DNA of 64,000 nt from Saprospiraceae bacterium (lineage in GTDB: Bacteria; Bacteroidota; Bacteroidia; Chitinophagales; Saprospiraceae), in contig JADKAS010000004.1 in the NCBI GenBank assembly GCA_016715245.1, positions 227,400 to 291,399 on the forward strand, written 5' to 3'. The first letter of the stretch is position 1, and the number at the start of each line of letters is the position of its first letter. This document shows positions 1 through 9,657 of this stretch, piece after piece. A program made the position numbers and the translations under genes. A model generated the notes under the pieces. That model was given only the letters and a program-made list of their open reading frames with translations. It did no database searches and had not been told where the DNA came from.

Positions 1-1
1 G

Positions 2-592
2 GGTAATTTCGCTTCAGAAATATTGGAAAAACAGTTTGCCGGATTTTCTGAGAATGTAAGTTCTGTTTTAGGCTCTAGCCTTATAGGAAAAGGAGACACC
101 AATCTAGAAACGGTGATCGGCGGTTTCTGTAATTCGTATTCCTTAAAAATAGGAACGTTGGAAAGTTGCACGGGTGGCAGAGTTAGTGCAAGATTGGCTT
201 CCGTAGCAGGTGCATCAGCCTATTACACCGGCGGAATCATAGCATACACCAATGAAATCAAAAACCGGATCGTCGGCGTACCTGACAATATCCTGAATAC
301 CTATGGCGCCGAAAGTGAAGAGACGGTAAAATCAATGGTAGAAAATGGAATAAAAGTACTGGATGTAGACGTAGCCGTAGCCATCAGTGGAATTGCCGGT
401 CCAACCGGAGGCAGCCCTGAAAAACCTGTAGGAACAGTGTGGATAGCTGTTGGCAACAGCACAAATGTGGAAACCAGATTGCTGAAATTCGGTAAAAAGC
501 GGGAACAAAACATCACCCTGGCAACACAGGCTGCTTTAAATATACTGAGGTTGTTTTTACTTAAATATTATGTAACTGAAGCTGAAAAATAA
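2..592 (+). CDS. cinA: CinA C-terminal domain, nicotinamide-nucleotide amidase (5' end outside window)
   Basis: The frame is open to the left edge of the window, so this is the C-terminal part of a longer gene; a TTG at 23 is not needed as a start. The visible protein carries the CinA amidase domain: the ESCTGG motif near the start, then GIAGPTGGSPEKPVGTVWIA. This family deamidates nicotinamide mononucleotide to nicotinate mononucleotide in the pyridine-nucleotide salvage cycle, in the cytoplasm. Full-length CinA proteins of about 410-420 residues have an N-terminal MoaB/MogA-like domain, presumably encoded upstream. It ends about 300 bases before the next gene, which has its own promoter. 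The family call is firm; whether this is two-domain CinA or a stand-alone PncC cannot be decided from the window. Confidence 0.93.
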   Translation, partial: GNFASEILEKQFAGFSENVSSVLGSSLIGKGDTNLETVIGGFCNSYSLKIGTLESCTGGRVSARLASVAGASAYYTGGIIAYTNEIKNRIVGVPDNILNTYGAESEETVKSMVENGIKVLDVDVAVAISGIAGPTGGSPEKPVGTVWIAVGNSTNVETRLLKFGKKREQNITLATQAALNILRLFLLKYYVTEAEK

Positions 593-839
593 TAATCTGA
601 TATAGTTGTGCATTAATTTTTTGGTTACGACAACTATCTGCATGGTGTTTTTTATTATGAAATTCAAAGGTTAGAGAATAATAAGATTCTTGATGGTTAT
701 TCTATTAATCCTTTTCATTTTTGGTTGATAAAATGAGTTTTAATACATTTCTGAAAAAGATATTTTTCTGAAAAAAGAAATATCATCATAATAAAATCAA
801 AAAACAATAAACTTTAAGGCATTTCTTTAATAAACAGGG

Positions 840-867
840 TTTGAAAGAAATAATTTCCTTAATTTTG
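840..867 (+). promoter_or_regulatory. Bacteroidota-type promoter of the E2 gene
   Basis: TTTG at 840-843 and TAATTTTG at 860-867 match the Bacteroidota -33 (TTTG) and -7 (TAnnTTTG) elements with a 16-base spacer, 28 bases before the ATG at 895. The rest of the 593-894 gap is AT-rich and shows nothing else recognisable. Confidence 0.6.
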
Positions 868-894
868 CGCTTCAAAACCTGAAAAGTACATAGG

Positions 895-2229
895 ATGGCG
901 AGAGTAGAATTGATTATGCCCAAAATGGGAGAAAGTATTATGGAGGCTACTATTTTGAAATGGGTAAAAAAACCCGGTGACAAAATAGCATTGGACGAAA
1001 CAGTACTTGAAATTGCAACCGATAAAGTGGATTCTGAAATACCTTCCCCTGTGGAAGGAACTTTGATAGAATCGCTTTATCCGGAAGATTCGGTGGTCGA
1101 AATCGGTAAAGTGATTGCTATTATTGAAACAGAAGCAGGACAAATTTCTCCTTCGCTCGCTGTGGCAGAAAAAGCAGAAGCACCCACACAAGTACCAGCA
1201 CCGTTAGCTTCTTTGGAAAAATCAGAAACACCGCAGCCAGCTTCTTCTTCAGCCCCTGTTTTCGAAAGTACATCAGAAGATGTACGGTTTTATTCTCCCC
1301 TGGTCAAAAATATGGCAAAACAGGAAGGAATTTCTTTTTCCGAATTGAGTACGGTGCCTGGAACCGGCAATAGCGGCAGGGTAACCAAACAAGATATGGT
1401 AATGTATCTTCAGAACAGAGGCAATTCAATGACCTCTGCTAAGCAAACGGTGACGGGCTCTCCTGTTCAAACTCCGGCACCAAATGTGACTTCGGGTACT
1501 CCAAGTGTTTCATTCGGAGGCAATGTCGAAATTATCGAGATGGACAGAATGAGAAAGTTGATTGCAGACCACATGGTCATGTCCAAACAAACCTCTCCAC
1601 ATGTTACTTCATTCGTAGAAGCCGATGTGACCAATCTGGTAGTATGGAGAGAAAAAAACAAAAGGAAGTTTAGTGAAAAATATGGTGAAAACATCACCTT
1701 TACACCCCTTTTTATTGAAGCCGTCGTCAAAGCCATCAAGGATTTTCCTATGGTCAATATTTCTTTGGATGGGTACAAAATCATAAGGAAAAAAGAAATT
1801 AATATAGGGATGGCAGCTGCCCTTCCCAGCGGAAATCTAATCGTTCCTGTAATAAAAAATGCAGACCATCTTAATCTTGTAGGTTTGACAAAAATGGTCA
1901 ATGATCTGGCAGGAAGAGCAAGAGAAAATAAATTAAAGCCGGAAGAAATTAAGGATGGAACATTCACATTGACTAATGTAGGTACTTTTGGAAATGTAAT
2001 GGGTACACCGATTATTAATCAACCTCAGGTAGCGATTCTTGCTACAGGTTCAATAAAGAAAAAACCAGCCGTCATCGAAACAGAATTTGGCGATGTAATT
2101 GCCATTCGCCATATGATGTTTTTATCGCTTTCTTATGACCACAGAGTTGTGGATGGTTCATTGGGCGGTTCTTTTTTGAGGAGAATCGCAGACTATCTTG
2201 AAAAGTTTGATTCAGAACAAAGTATTTAA
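895..2229 (+). CDS. 2-oxo acid dehydrogenase E2 component (dihydrolipoamide acyltransferase)
   Basis: This is the core acyltransferase of a 2-oxoacid dehydrogenase complex, moving an acyl group from E1 via lipoamide to CoA in the cytoplasm. Domains in order: an N-terminal lipoyl domain with the lipoylated Lys44 in ATDKVDSE; an Ala/Pro/Glu-rich linker; an E3-binding peripheral-subunit domain around residues 131-170; a second linker; and the catalytic domain ending in the hallmark DHRVVDG with His416 and Asp420. One lipoyl domain and 444 residues fit either branched-chain or pyruvate E2. The branched-chain type is perhaps more likely in Bacteroidota, but substrate cannot be read from sequence. 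No E1 or E3 gene is adjacent. The start follows a clear promoter and gives a complete lipoyl domain. Confidence 0.95.
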   Translation: MARVELIMPKMGESIMEATILKWVKKPGDKIALDETVLEIATDKVDSEIPSPVEGTLIESLYPEDSVVEIGKVIAIIETEAGQISPSLAVAEKAEAPTQVPAPLASLEKSETPQPASSSAPVFESTSEDVRFYSPLVKNMAKQEGISFSELSTVPGTGNSGRVTKQDMVMYLQNRGNSMTSAKQTVTGSPVQTPAPNVTSGTPSVSFGGNVEIIEMDRMRKLIADHMVMSKQTSPHVTSFVEADVTNLVVWREKNKRKFSEKYGENITFTPLFIEAVVKAIKDFPMVNISLDGYKIIRKKEINIGMAAALPSGNLIVPVIKNADHLNLVGLTKMVNDLAGRARENKLKPEEIKDGTFTLTNVGTFGNVMGTPIINQPQVAILATGSIKKKPAVIETEFGDVIAIRHMMFLSLSYDHRVVDGSLGGSFLRRIADYLEKFDSEQSI

Positions 2230-2233
2230 CGGA

Positions 2234-4399
2234 ATGAACCTGTTTGATAAACAAATCATTTATTCATTGACCAAAATAGAAAATCTGTTTTTGATTTGTT
2301 TATTATGTTTATTTGTTTTGCAGGCAAATTCTCAAAATGTAAATCAGATAAAAAAACATATAAAAGTAAAGGATTATTCAACTGCCCTGACTATGATGGC
2401 GAATAGTTCTAAGGTTGAAAAAAATCCTGATCTTTTACTTCTTCGTGCCGTCTGTAATTATCATCTTGATAAAATTGAACAATGTCTCGAAGATTTAAAA
2501 AAACAGGAATCTTTCAAAACCGGTGATATAGATGTTCCTAAATATTTGGGTCTTGCTCATATTAAAATATTAAAATATTCGGATGGAGCTGCATTTTTGA
2601 AACGCTACCTGAGTTTAATAGACCATAAACATGATGACTTTTTGCCCATGATTGAAGAAGTCCGAAGATGTGGTTTTGCCCTCGAAATTTTAAAAACCCC
2701 TCAGGTTGCATTTGTCGAAAATCTGGGCAGTATTATTAATACACCTGAAGAAGAAACAAAACCTGTATACAGTCCGAATTTTCAGGAGAGGGTTTATTTT
2801 TCTTCCGCACGACCGGGTAGTACCGGGGGCAAAAGAAATTTTGCCGGATTACTCGATGAAAAAAATGGATTTTATTCCGCAGATATGTATTACAGTGATT
2901 ATATAAACGGAAATTGGTCAGAACCAACTACATTTTTGCCTTTGCTGAATACACCTAAAACCGATATAGTCCTTGATTTCAACAATGAAGGAAATGTACT
3001 TTTTTATGGGACAAAACAGAACAACGATCTGTTTGAGTATTATACAGATACTTTTACAATAGAATATAATTATGAAAAACTTCCTTCTAAAACTGGCTTT
3101 CCTGTGAACGGCCAAAAAGGAGACAAAGATTTATTTCTATTTAGCGATAGTCTTATATTTTTTTCTTCGAAACAATTGGAAGGATTTGGCGGCTATGACA
3201 TTTTTTACAGTCGCTTTCAAAACGGCGCTTGGGAAAAACCTGTAAATTTTGGACCTGAAATTAACAGCTCCTATGATGACATCTCACCTTTTCTTACAAA
3301 AAGTGGTAATATTTTATATTTCTCCTCAAACCGAATGGAGGGACTGGGTGGAATGGATATCTTTAAAGCTGTATTCAACACGACAAAAAATGAATGGTCA
3401 TCTCTTTACAATTTAGGATTTCCTGTAAATTCTCCCTGGGATGAAACCGGTACAGTCATTTCACCCGACGGGATGAATGCCATTTATTCAAGCAATAAGG
3501 CCGGAGGCTTCGGAAAATCAGATTTATATACTTTATATTTTAAAGAACAGGAACTTGATCAATTACTATTTGCAGAATCCCCTGCCTTTATGGGTATTTA
3601 TACAGATTCGATACGGATATCGAGATCAAAACAAGAAAATAAAATAGCTAAAGTTGATTTATTACTTAAACCCTTATTGTATTTGTCCAATGAAGATGTA
3701 CTATCTCCTGCCAATCTAACCATAACCACAAAACTGGCTGAAAATATGCTTGTTTTTCCCGACGTACATCTCATTATTTATTGCCATAGTTTTCAGGAAA
3801 CCAGCAGAGATATAGATCTATACCTTTCTTTAAAAAGAGCAGAAACAGTCGGTGATTTTTTTATTAAGAAAGGAATTGCACCAGAAAGAATTACCTTAAA
3901 GGCTTGTGGTGCATCTTATCCTGTCGCTACACCCTTTATTAATGGAATTAAATCCAGTATTGCAGAAAAAAACAACAAAAGAATTGAATTCAGAATGATT
4001 GAAACGAATCCTAATTTTAATGTAATGTATTCCGATTTAAGTATTCCGGAATCCTTTCTTGACGAAAAATATAGTTTTTTTAAGCAGTCAGAAGACACCC
4101 TTGTTTTTCGCTTGCTTATAGCTCAAAGTCAGCAAATCTTTCGAAACGAAGTATTAAATATATTTGATGATATTATCATTGAAAAAACAGGCTTTTCAGA
4201 TAATAACCACTATCTGCTTGGAAATTTTAGCACTTATAAAGAGGCACTTTCCATTAAAAATGAATTGTTGGACAAATACAATATTTCTGCAAAAATGATT
4301 CCGTATTTCAAAGGCAAAAGATTGGAAAGAGAAGATTTTGCTGTTAAAATAATTGAATTACCAGAGCTTTTGTTGTTTGTCAAAAACGAAGATTACTAA
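2234..4399 (+). CDS. OmpA-family protein with PD40 beta-propeller repeats
   Basis: This is an exported envelope protein. I chose ATG 2234, four bases after the E2 stop, because it gives a basic N-terminus followed by a hydrophobic signal sequence ending near QANSQ; an upstream in-frame TTG at 2198 lies inside the E2 gene. After a TPR-like N-terminal region come WD40-like (PD40) segments, with repeated phrases such as YFSSNRMEGLGGMDIF and IYSSNKAGGFGKSDLY. Next is an OmpA C-terminal peptidoglycan-binding domain (RAETVGDFFIKKGI followed by NNKRIEF), and then a short SPOR-like tail. In Bacteroidota this layout (TPR, PD40, OmpA) is typical of outer-membrane-anchored proteins, some in or near the T9SS (PorE-like). 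Assignment to PorE itself is not supported here. Close spacing suggests co-transcription with the E2 gene. Confidence 0.85.
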   Translation: MNLFDKQIIYSLTKIENLFLICLLCLFVLQANSQNVNQIKKHIKVKDYSTALTMMANSSKVEKNPDLLLLRAVCNYHLDKIEQCLEDLKKQESFKTGDIDVPKYLGLAHIKILKYSDGAAFLKRYLSLIDHKHDDFLPMIEEVRRCGFALEILKTPQVAFVENLGSIINTPEEETKPVYSPNFQERVYFSSARPGSTGGKRNFAGLLDEKNGFYSADMYYSDYINGNWSEPTTFLPLLNTPKTDIVLDFNNEGNVLFYGTKQNNDLFEYYTDTFTIEYNYEKLPSKTGFPVNGQKGDKDLFLFSDSLIFFSSKQLEGFGGYDIFYSRFQNGAWEKPVNFGPEINSSYDDISPFLTKSGNILYFSSNRMEGLGGMDIFKAVFNTTKNEWSSLYNLGFPVNSPWDETGTVISPDGMNAIYSSNKAGGFGKSDLYTLYFKEQELDQLLFAESPAFMGIYTDSIRISRSKQENKIAKVDLLLKPLLYLSNEDVLSPANLTITTKLAENMLVFPDVHLIIYCHSFQETSRDIDLYLSLKRAETVGDFFIKKGIAPERITLKACGASYPVATPFINGIKSSIAEKNNKRIEFRMIETNPNFNVMYSDLSIPESFLDEKYSFFKQSEDTLVFRLLIAQSQQIFRNEVLNIFDDIIIEKTGFSDNNHYLLGNFSTYKEALSIKNELLDKYNISAKMIPYFKGKRLEREDFAVKIIELPELLLFVKNEDY

Positions 4400-4412
4400 C
4401 CAACCAATAAGG

Positions 4413-4997
4413 TTATTTGATGAGTTTCTGATGAATCTCCCAAATCTGCGGAATCAATGCTTTTTCACCACTGTTGTTTACTATAAAATCTGCATGTTTG
4501 ATTTTTTCTTCTTCAGGAAGCTGATTTTGCAACCTTTTCTGAATAACTTCAATGGTGGTTTTATCTCTTTTTTGAATTCTCTGAATCCTTATTTTTTCAG
4601 GACAGGTTACTACAATAAGTTTTTCAAATCTTTTGAAAGACCCGTTTTCCACCAAAAGAGCTGCTTCATTGAGAATATAAGGTGCTTTATCTTTGTGTGC
4701 AATATAAAAATTTTCAAAATCATGATGCACTGCAGGGTGCACAATAGCATTCAAGGATTCAAGTAATCTTTTATCCGTAAAAACTTTTGACGCAATAAAA
4801 GTCCTGTCGGGACGACCATTTTTGTAATATGCTTTTTCACCTAATAGAATTTTAATTTTCATTTTAACTTCTTTATTTGAAATTAAAATTTTTTTAGCCA
4901 TCACATCAGCATAATACACGGGGACGCCCATACTTTCAAAAATGCTGCACACTGTTGTTTTCCCGGAGCCCATTCCACCTGTTATACCTATTTTCAT
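4413..4997 (-). CDS. coaE: Dephospho-CoA kinase
   Basis: It phosphorylates the 3'-hydroxyl of dephospho-CoA, the last step of CoA synthesis, in the cytoplasm. The protein starts with the P-loop GGMGSGKT (residues 7-14), has the conserved YYADVMAK and RIQKRD segments, and at 194 residues is the normal size. It is the last gene of a minus-strand group (recR, glycosyltransferase, M20 peptidase, coaE), 18 bases after the amidohydrolase stop, and ends convergently 13 bases from the OmpA-family gene. No hairpin is evident between the two converging ends. Confidence 0.96.
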   Translation of the reverse strand: MKIGITGGMGSGKTTVCSIFESMGVPVYYADVMAKKILISNKEVKMKIKILLGEKAYYKNGRPDRTFIASKVFTDKRLLESLNAIVHPAVHHDFENFYIAHKDKAPYILNEAALLVENGSFKRFEKLIVVTCPEKIRIQRIQKRDKTTIEVIQKRLQNQLPEEEKIKHADFIVNNSGEKALIPQIWEIHQKLIK

Positions 4998-5015
4998 ATT
5001 TCAAACAAGTTTTAT

Positions 5016-6224
5016 TTATTCACTCATGTCATTAATTCGACATAAAGCCACCCAGGCCATTAGACCTGACCCGACTCGTAAAGCATCAGCATCGACATCA
5101 AAGTTGGAGGTATGAACGGGAGAGACAATTCCTTTGCTTTTATTACCGGTACCCAAACGATAAAAAGTGGCAGGCAGATGTTGTGAAAAAAAAGAAAAGT
5201 CTTCCGAGGTCATACGCAATGGCAATTCTTCAACATGTTTTTCTCCAAGATAATGACAAGCATCCGATTTGACTTTTTTTGTAAGTTCCGGTTCATTTAT
5301 AAGACATGGATAACCGGTTTCAATTCTGACTTCACAAATTCCTCCAAAAGAGGCAACCGTTTCTTCAACAATCTGCACTATACGGGCATGAGCCTTTTTG
5401 CGCCATTTTTCATCCATAGTCCTGAACGTACCTTCGATAAAAACTTTATCCGGAATCACATTGGTAGCCCCTCCGTCACTGTTGAATTTTCCGAAACTAA
5501 GAACAGAAGGAACGGCAGGTGGAGCGTTTCTGGATACAATTTGCTGAAGATTCACCAATACCTGACTTGCCATCAATATCGTGTCAACACATTCATGAGG
5601 CATGGCAGCATGGCCACCTTTCCCCTGCACCGTTATATAAATTTCATCAGCAGATGCCATATACAAACCTGACCTGACACCCACATTTCCTGTTTCCATT
5701 GAAGGGTAAACGTGTTGAGCAATAATTGCATTCAATTGATATTTTTCAATGACACCCTCCTTTATCATTATGCCGGCACCCCCCGGAAGTTTTTCTTCTC
5801 CAGGTTGAAAAATCAAAACAATATTTCCTTTGATAAACTTTTTTACACTTTGTAAAATCATGGCAGCTCCCAATAAACAAGAAGTGTGTACGTCGTGGCC
5901 ACATGCATGCATGACACCCGGATTTCTGGATTTGTAGAATGTGTCACTACTTTCCTGAATGGGTAAGGCATCCATATCTCCTCTTAAACCCAGATTTTTC
6001 CCAGGATTTTCCCCTTCAATTACAGCGACAATTCCATATCCTGCCCAACCGGTGGTAAATGGTATTTGACAGGATGTAAGTACCCCGGCGATATAGGAAG
6101 AAGTCTCTTTTTCCTGAAATGATAATTCAGGATACATATGAAGATGTTCTCTTATCTTCAAAACATCTTTATGAATTTCTTTTGCTTTGTTCTGAATCAA
6201 AGTCAATGTCTGACTATTTTCCAT
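5016..6224 (-). CDS. M20-family amidohydrolase (N-acyl amino acid/hippurate hydrolase type)
   Basis: This is a metal-dependent amidohydrolase of the M20D group, which cleaves N-acyl or amide bonds of amino-acid derivatives. The signature pieces are present: GLRGDMDALPI, then HACGHDVHTS with metal-ligand His and Asp, the QPGEE segment with the catalytic Glu, and a C-terminal SEDFSFF region. Length (402) is typical. There is no signal peptide, so it is probably cytoplasmic. Its start overlaps the end of the upstream glycosyltransferase gene by 11 bases, which indicates an operon. The substrate is unknown; family members act on hippurate, indole-3-acetyl amino acids or N-acetyl-diaminopimelate. 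Confidence 0.92.
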   Translation of the reverse strand: MENSQTLTLIQNKAKEIHKDVLKIREHLHMYPELSFQEKETSSYIAGVLTSCQIPFTTGWAGYGIVAVIEGENPGKNLGLRGDMDALPIQESSDTFYKSRNPGVMHACGHDVHTSCLLGAAMILQSVKKFIKGNIVLIFQPGEEKLPGGAGIMIKEGVIEKYQLNAIIAQHVYPSMETGNVGVRSGLYMASADEIYITVQGKGGHAAMPHECVDTILMASQVLVNLQQIVSRNAPPAVPSVLSFGKFNSDGGATNVIPDKVFIEGTFRTMDEKWRKKAHARIVQIVEETVASFGGICEVRIETGYPCLINEPELTKKVKSDACHYLGEKHVEELPLRMTSEDFSFFSQHLPATFYRLGTGNKSKGIVSPVHTSNFDVDADALRVGSGLMAWVALCRINDMSE

Positions 6225-8157
6225 GTAAATTGTTTATATTTGAAAAAACTATGGCAATATCTGAAAAGGGTGAATACTGTTTCGCATATTCTACATTTTC
6301 ATTTTTAAAATGTCCTTCCTGGTACATAAAATATTTTTTTGACAGAGGATAAGATATAACTGCCTTAGGCAATTCCGGTAAAAATTTATAATCTGACGGG
6401 TCTCCGCCATAACCTACCCAAGTTTTTTTCTGAATCAGCACCAAAAAAATATTTTTTATAGCTTGTTTTGAAAAAACATTTAATATAAATATTAAAGGAA
6501 AAAAAACAATAAAAACGAAACATAAAAAGATATCTGTCAACCACTTTGTCCTTTTCCACAGACTGTCCATCAGTGGAAATCTGATCTCGAGACTATAGAG
6601 CTCTTCCCCCGGCACTTTTCTTCCTATTATACCCAGACTTTCATCGCCTGCAATCTTAAATTCAATGTCATGGTGTAAGGTAGTCATATATTCCATGATG
6701 TCTTTTATGGGAAGACTTTTACTGCTGAAAATCAAGTGGTCCGCTTTTAAATACCGAACCGTTTTTTCAAGGTTGCTGATATGATTTGAATAATAAGGGT
6801 CTGAGGTATCACTTCCTGGATTAATGACATATATATCTCCTTCATTAGTTCTGCTTCTTGTCAATAGTTCTTTTAATTTTTCTGCATCTTCTTTAAGGGC
6901 GACAATCATGGTAGTTTCACTTTTATTTTCCTTTTTTTGCAAAAAATAAAATAATAATTCACTGACCATGATGTAGATAAAAGTAGCAAAACTACCTATA
7001 ATGATAAGTGCCCTGCTTGTTCTGTACGCTTCAGGTTCCAGCGCATACACCATTAAAATTCCCAAAAGACCTGATAAAACCCCGTAAAATAATAACAAAC
7101 GGTTGTATTTTTTGTCATATCTTCCAAAAAACCAAAGACTGAATATCCATATTAAGGTATAAATCACGATGTTGACGTGTATGAAAGTACCCTGATAATA
7201 ATCCGGATCTCCGAAATAATAGGATGCCCATTGTGATTTGATAAAATGTAAAGAACCCCAGATTACAAAAACGTCCAGTATAATTTTACTCAGGACAAGT
7301 AAAAATTTTGATACGAGACTTAAAAATGCACGGATTTGTATAGCTATTAATATAAACCAGCGAAAGATCAACGACCTCTTTCCTGTATAATGTTTGTTTA
7401 CATAAAGAGACATAGCTCCATAAAATGTTTTTACATATTGAAGTGACGCTTTTTTTGTGCTCTCTCCTTTAAAATGTATAATACTTGTTTCCGGAAAATA
7501 AATGACTTTATACCCCGCCTGACCTATTCTGAAAGAAAGATCAATATCTTCCCCATACATAAAAAACCTTTCATCAAGGAGTCCGGTTTTATCGAGTGTT
7601 TTTTTGCGTAAAAACATAAATGCCCCACACAAAACCTCAATTTCTGCAATTTGATTTTCGTCAAGATATCCCAGATTATAACCACTGAAAACAGGGGACG
7701 AAGGAAATAATTTTGAGAGATAAGTCAACTTACAAAAAGAATTCCAAAGGTCTGGTATTTTGCGTTTGGATTCAGGTAAAAATTGACCATTACCATCTAT
7801 CATTCTCACACCAAGAGCACCGGCTTCCTGATGTTTTTCCATGTACTGAAAACACTTATATAAGGTGTCTTCTTCCAGAATTGTATCCGGATTCAACAAA
7901 AGGACATATCTGGCGTCAATTAATGGTATTGCCTGATTATTGGCTTTCGAAAAACCGACATTATTGTGGTTTTCAATCAATTCTACTTCAGGAAATTCCC
8001 TTTTTAAAAGTGTAACTGCCCCATCTACCGAAGCATTATCAACAACCCAGGTTTTTATACTGAGGCCATTTAAAGCTGATTTCCTGACTGATTGCAGGCA
8101 TTGTACAAGGAAATGTCTTACATTGTAATTGACAATAACAATGCCTATATCATACAT
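6214..8157 (-). CDS. Membrane-bound family 2 glycosyltransferase with degenerate sugar-transferase-like C-terminus
   Basis: The first ~290 residues are a GT2 (GT-A fold) glycosyltransferase of the rhamnosyltransferase-like group: an IVNYN start, VDNASVDGA, LLNPDT as the metal-binding region, and FFMYGEDIDLSFR near the acceptor side. The remaining ~350 residues contain four or five membrane segments, then a soluble stretch, then another strong membrane segment (FLCFVFIVFFPLIFIL) and a basic tail. This second half resembles the membrane part and CoA-binding-like domain of polyprenyl-phosphate sugar transferases (WcaJ/WbaP type). I do not see the conserved catalytic block of that family, so it may be degenerate or only analogous. 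The likely role is surface polysaccharide or lipopolysaccharide assembly at the inner membrane. It starts 9 bases after recR. Confidence 0.85.
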   Translation of the reverse strand: MYDIGIVIVNYNVRHFLVQCLQSVRKSALNGLSIKTWVVDNASVDGAVTLLKREFPEVELIENHNNVGFSKANNQAIPLIDARYVLLLNPDTILEEDTLYKCFQYMEKHQEAGALGVRMIDGNGQFLPESKRKIPDLWNSFCKLTYLSKLFPSSPVFSGYNLGYLDENQIAEIEVLCGAFMFLRKKTLDKTGLLDERFFMYGEDIDLSFRIGQAGYKVIYFPETSIIHFKGESTKKASLQYVKTFYGAMSLYVNKHYTGKRSLIFRWFILIAIQIRAFLSLVSKFLLVLSKIILDVFVIWGSLHFIKSQWASYYFGDPDYYQGTFIHVNIVIYTLIWIFSLWFFGRYDKKYNRLLLFYGVLSGLLGILMVYALEPEAYRTSRALIIIGSFATFIYIMVSELLFYFLQKKENKSETTMIVALKEDAEKLKELLTRSRTNEGDIYVINPGSDTSDPYYSNHISNLEKTVRYLKADHLIFSSKSLPIKDIMEYMTTLHHDIEFKIAGDESLGIIGRKVPGEELYSLEIRFPLMDSLWKRTKWLTDIFLCFVFIVFFPLIFILNVFSKQAIKNIFLVLIQKKTWVGYGGDPSDYKFLPELPKAVISYPLSKKYFMYQEGHFKNENVEYAKQYSPFSDIAIVFSNINNLHGK

Positions 8158-8166
8158 AAGCCTGAA

Positions 8167-8778
8167 TTAAATTTCAGCATGATAAGGCAGTCTTGCCATA
8201 ATTGACCTGCCTAAAGTCAGTTCATCTGCGTATTCAAGTTCTCCGCCAAAAGAAATACCCCTTGCAATGACGGAAACCTTTACCGGAGCTTCCTTTAATA
8301 ATTTTGATATATAATAGATGGTCGTTTCTCCCTCTATTGTAGGGCTGATGGCCATGATGATTTCATCAATTTCTTTCGTTTGAATACGTGATATAAGCGC
8401 ATCAATATTCAAATCATTGGGTCCAATACCTTCTAATGGTGAAATAACACCGCCCAAAACGTGGTACATACCGTTAAACTGGTTGGTCTCTTCTATGGCC
8501 ATAACATCTCTGGCGGATTCTACCACACAGATGATTTTGTGGCGTCTGGAATCATTTTGACAAATACCACATACTTCAGTATCGGAAAGATTAAAACATT
8601 TTTTACAGGTTTTAATGTCGTTGTGCAAAACCGTCAAAGCCTCTGCAATTTTTAGCGATTTCTGATGTTTATCAGCCGATAAATGTAAGGCCAAACGCAA
8701 TGCGGTTTTTTTCCCTATTCCCGGCAAGCCTGAAAGCGCCATTACAGCGTCTTCCAAAATTTTTGATGAAAACTGCAT
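8167..8778 (-). CDS. recR: Recombination mediator RecR
   Basis: RecR works with RecO and RecF to load RecA at gaps during recombinational repair. The 203-residue protein shows the family order: an N-terminal helix-hairpin-helix (GLPGIGKKTALRLAL), a four-cysteine zinc finger (CKKC and CGIC pairs), a Toprim domain (ICVVESARDVMAIEE, then HVLGGVISPLEGIGP), and the C-terminal ISFGGELEYADELTLGRSI. It is the first gene of the minus-strand group running to coaE. Length and motifs are normal. Confidence 0.97.
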   Translation of the reverse strand: MQFSSKILEDAVMALSGLPGIGKKTALRLALHLSADKHQKSLKIAEALTVLHNDIKTCKKCFNLSDTEVCGICQNDSRRHKIICVVESARDVMAIEETNQFNGMYHVLGGVISPLEGIGPNDLNIDALISRIQTKEIDEIIMAISPTIEGETTIYYISKLLKEAPVKVSVIARGISFGGELEYADELTLGRSIMARLPYHAEI

Positions 8779-9033
8779 ATCGGATTAAATATAGTGCAAA
8801 AATAAAAAATATCCGATATTATACACCAGACATCTTGAAGAAAGATTATCAGATACGTTAAATATTAAAAAGAAAATAATGTTTACATTATAATTAGCTC
8901 AATCCTCTCCAAAAAAAAATCATAGGGTACAGAATACATTATTTTGGTGTTTCGTCTGTAATCTGAATTAATTTTTTCCACAAAACCAGAAAAATGTGAT
9001 AAGTTTACCATTGAGTTTCAAGTAAAACATTCA

Positions 9034-9657
9034 ATGGAAAAGAAAGAAATCATCGCTAAAATATCCTTTTTAGGAATTGAACTGGCAGAAAAGGTAATAC
9101 AGGATTCTGACATAAAAGAAATTGCTCCCGGTATAGAAATACTGAAAGAGCTGCAATATGTCAATTACATTCCCATAGTACTCGAAGGATTGGTAAAAGT
9201 ATATTCCAAATTTGAAGAAAGAGAATTGCTGCTTTATTATATACAACCTTCTGAAAGTTGTGTGATGTCATTTTCAGCTGTTCTTCAGAATCAGCCGAGT
9301 AAAGTATTTGCTGTAACAGAAAAAAAATCTACCATACTGTTAATGCCGGCATCAAGACTTCCTTTCTGGTTACAATCATTTCCCGCAATTCATAAACTTT
9401 TTTTCAGAGAGTACGATAAAAGATACACTGATTTACTGGAAACCATTCATCAGGTACTTTTTAATAACATGGATAAAAGAGTTATTGAATATCTTGTAAT
9501 GAAAAGTAAAATTACAGGTGAAAAAAAACTAGGATATTCACCGACTAAAATAGCAGGAGAATTAGGGACTGTAAGGGAAGTTATAAGCAGAGTCATCAAA
9601 AAACTCGAGGAGGATGGAAAAGTAAAGATTGAAAAAAATATAATAGAAATTGTTTGA
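9034..9657 (+). CDS. Crp/Fnr-family transcriptional regulator
   Basis: This is a 207-residue DNA-binding regulator: an N-terminal cyclic-nucleotide-binding-type beta-barrel (residues ~15-115), a dimerisation helix, and a C-terminal winged helix with recognition segment GELGTVREVISRVIKKLEEDGKV. There is no N-terminal Cys cluster of the FNR type, so an Fe-S oxygen sensor is unlikely. The effector is not evident. A perfect 7+7 inverted repeat with a 6-base spacer, the spacing of Crp/Fnr sites, begins at its stop codon, followed by a promoter and the DUF2892 gene. This suggests the downstream gene is a target. The gap 8779-9033 upstream is AT-rich and has no clear promoter that I can defend. Confidence 0.93.
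   Translation: MEKKEIIAKISFLGIELAEKVIQDSDIKEIAPGIEILKELQYVNYIPIVLEGLVKVYSKFEERELLLYYIQPSESCVMSFSAVLQNQPSKVFAVTEKKSTILLMPASRLPFWLQSFPAIHKLFFREYDKRYTDLLETIHQVLFNNMDKRVIEYLVMKSKITGEKKLGYSPTKIAGELGTVREVISRVIKKLEEDGKVKIEKNIIEIV

Noticed and set aside
2198..2233. TTG start at 2198 for the OmpA-family gene
   Set aside because: It lies inside the E2 coding region and would put polar residues before the signal peptide; ATG 2234 is cleaner.
4400..4412. Bidirectional terminator between the OmpA-family gene and coaE
   Set aside because: Only a short AACC/GGTT pairing is visible; it is too weak to support.
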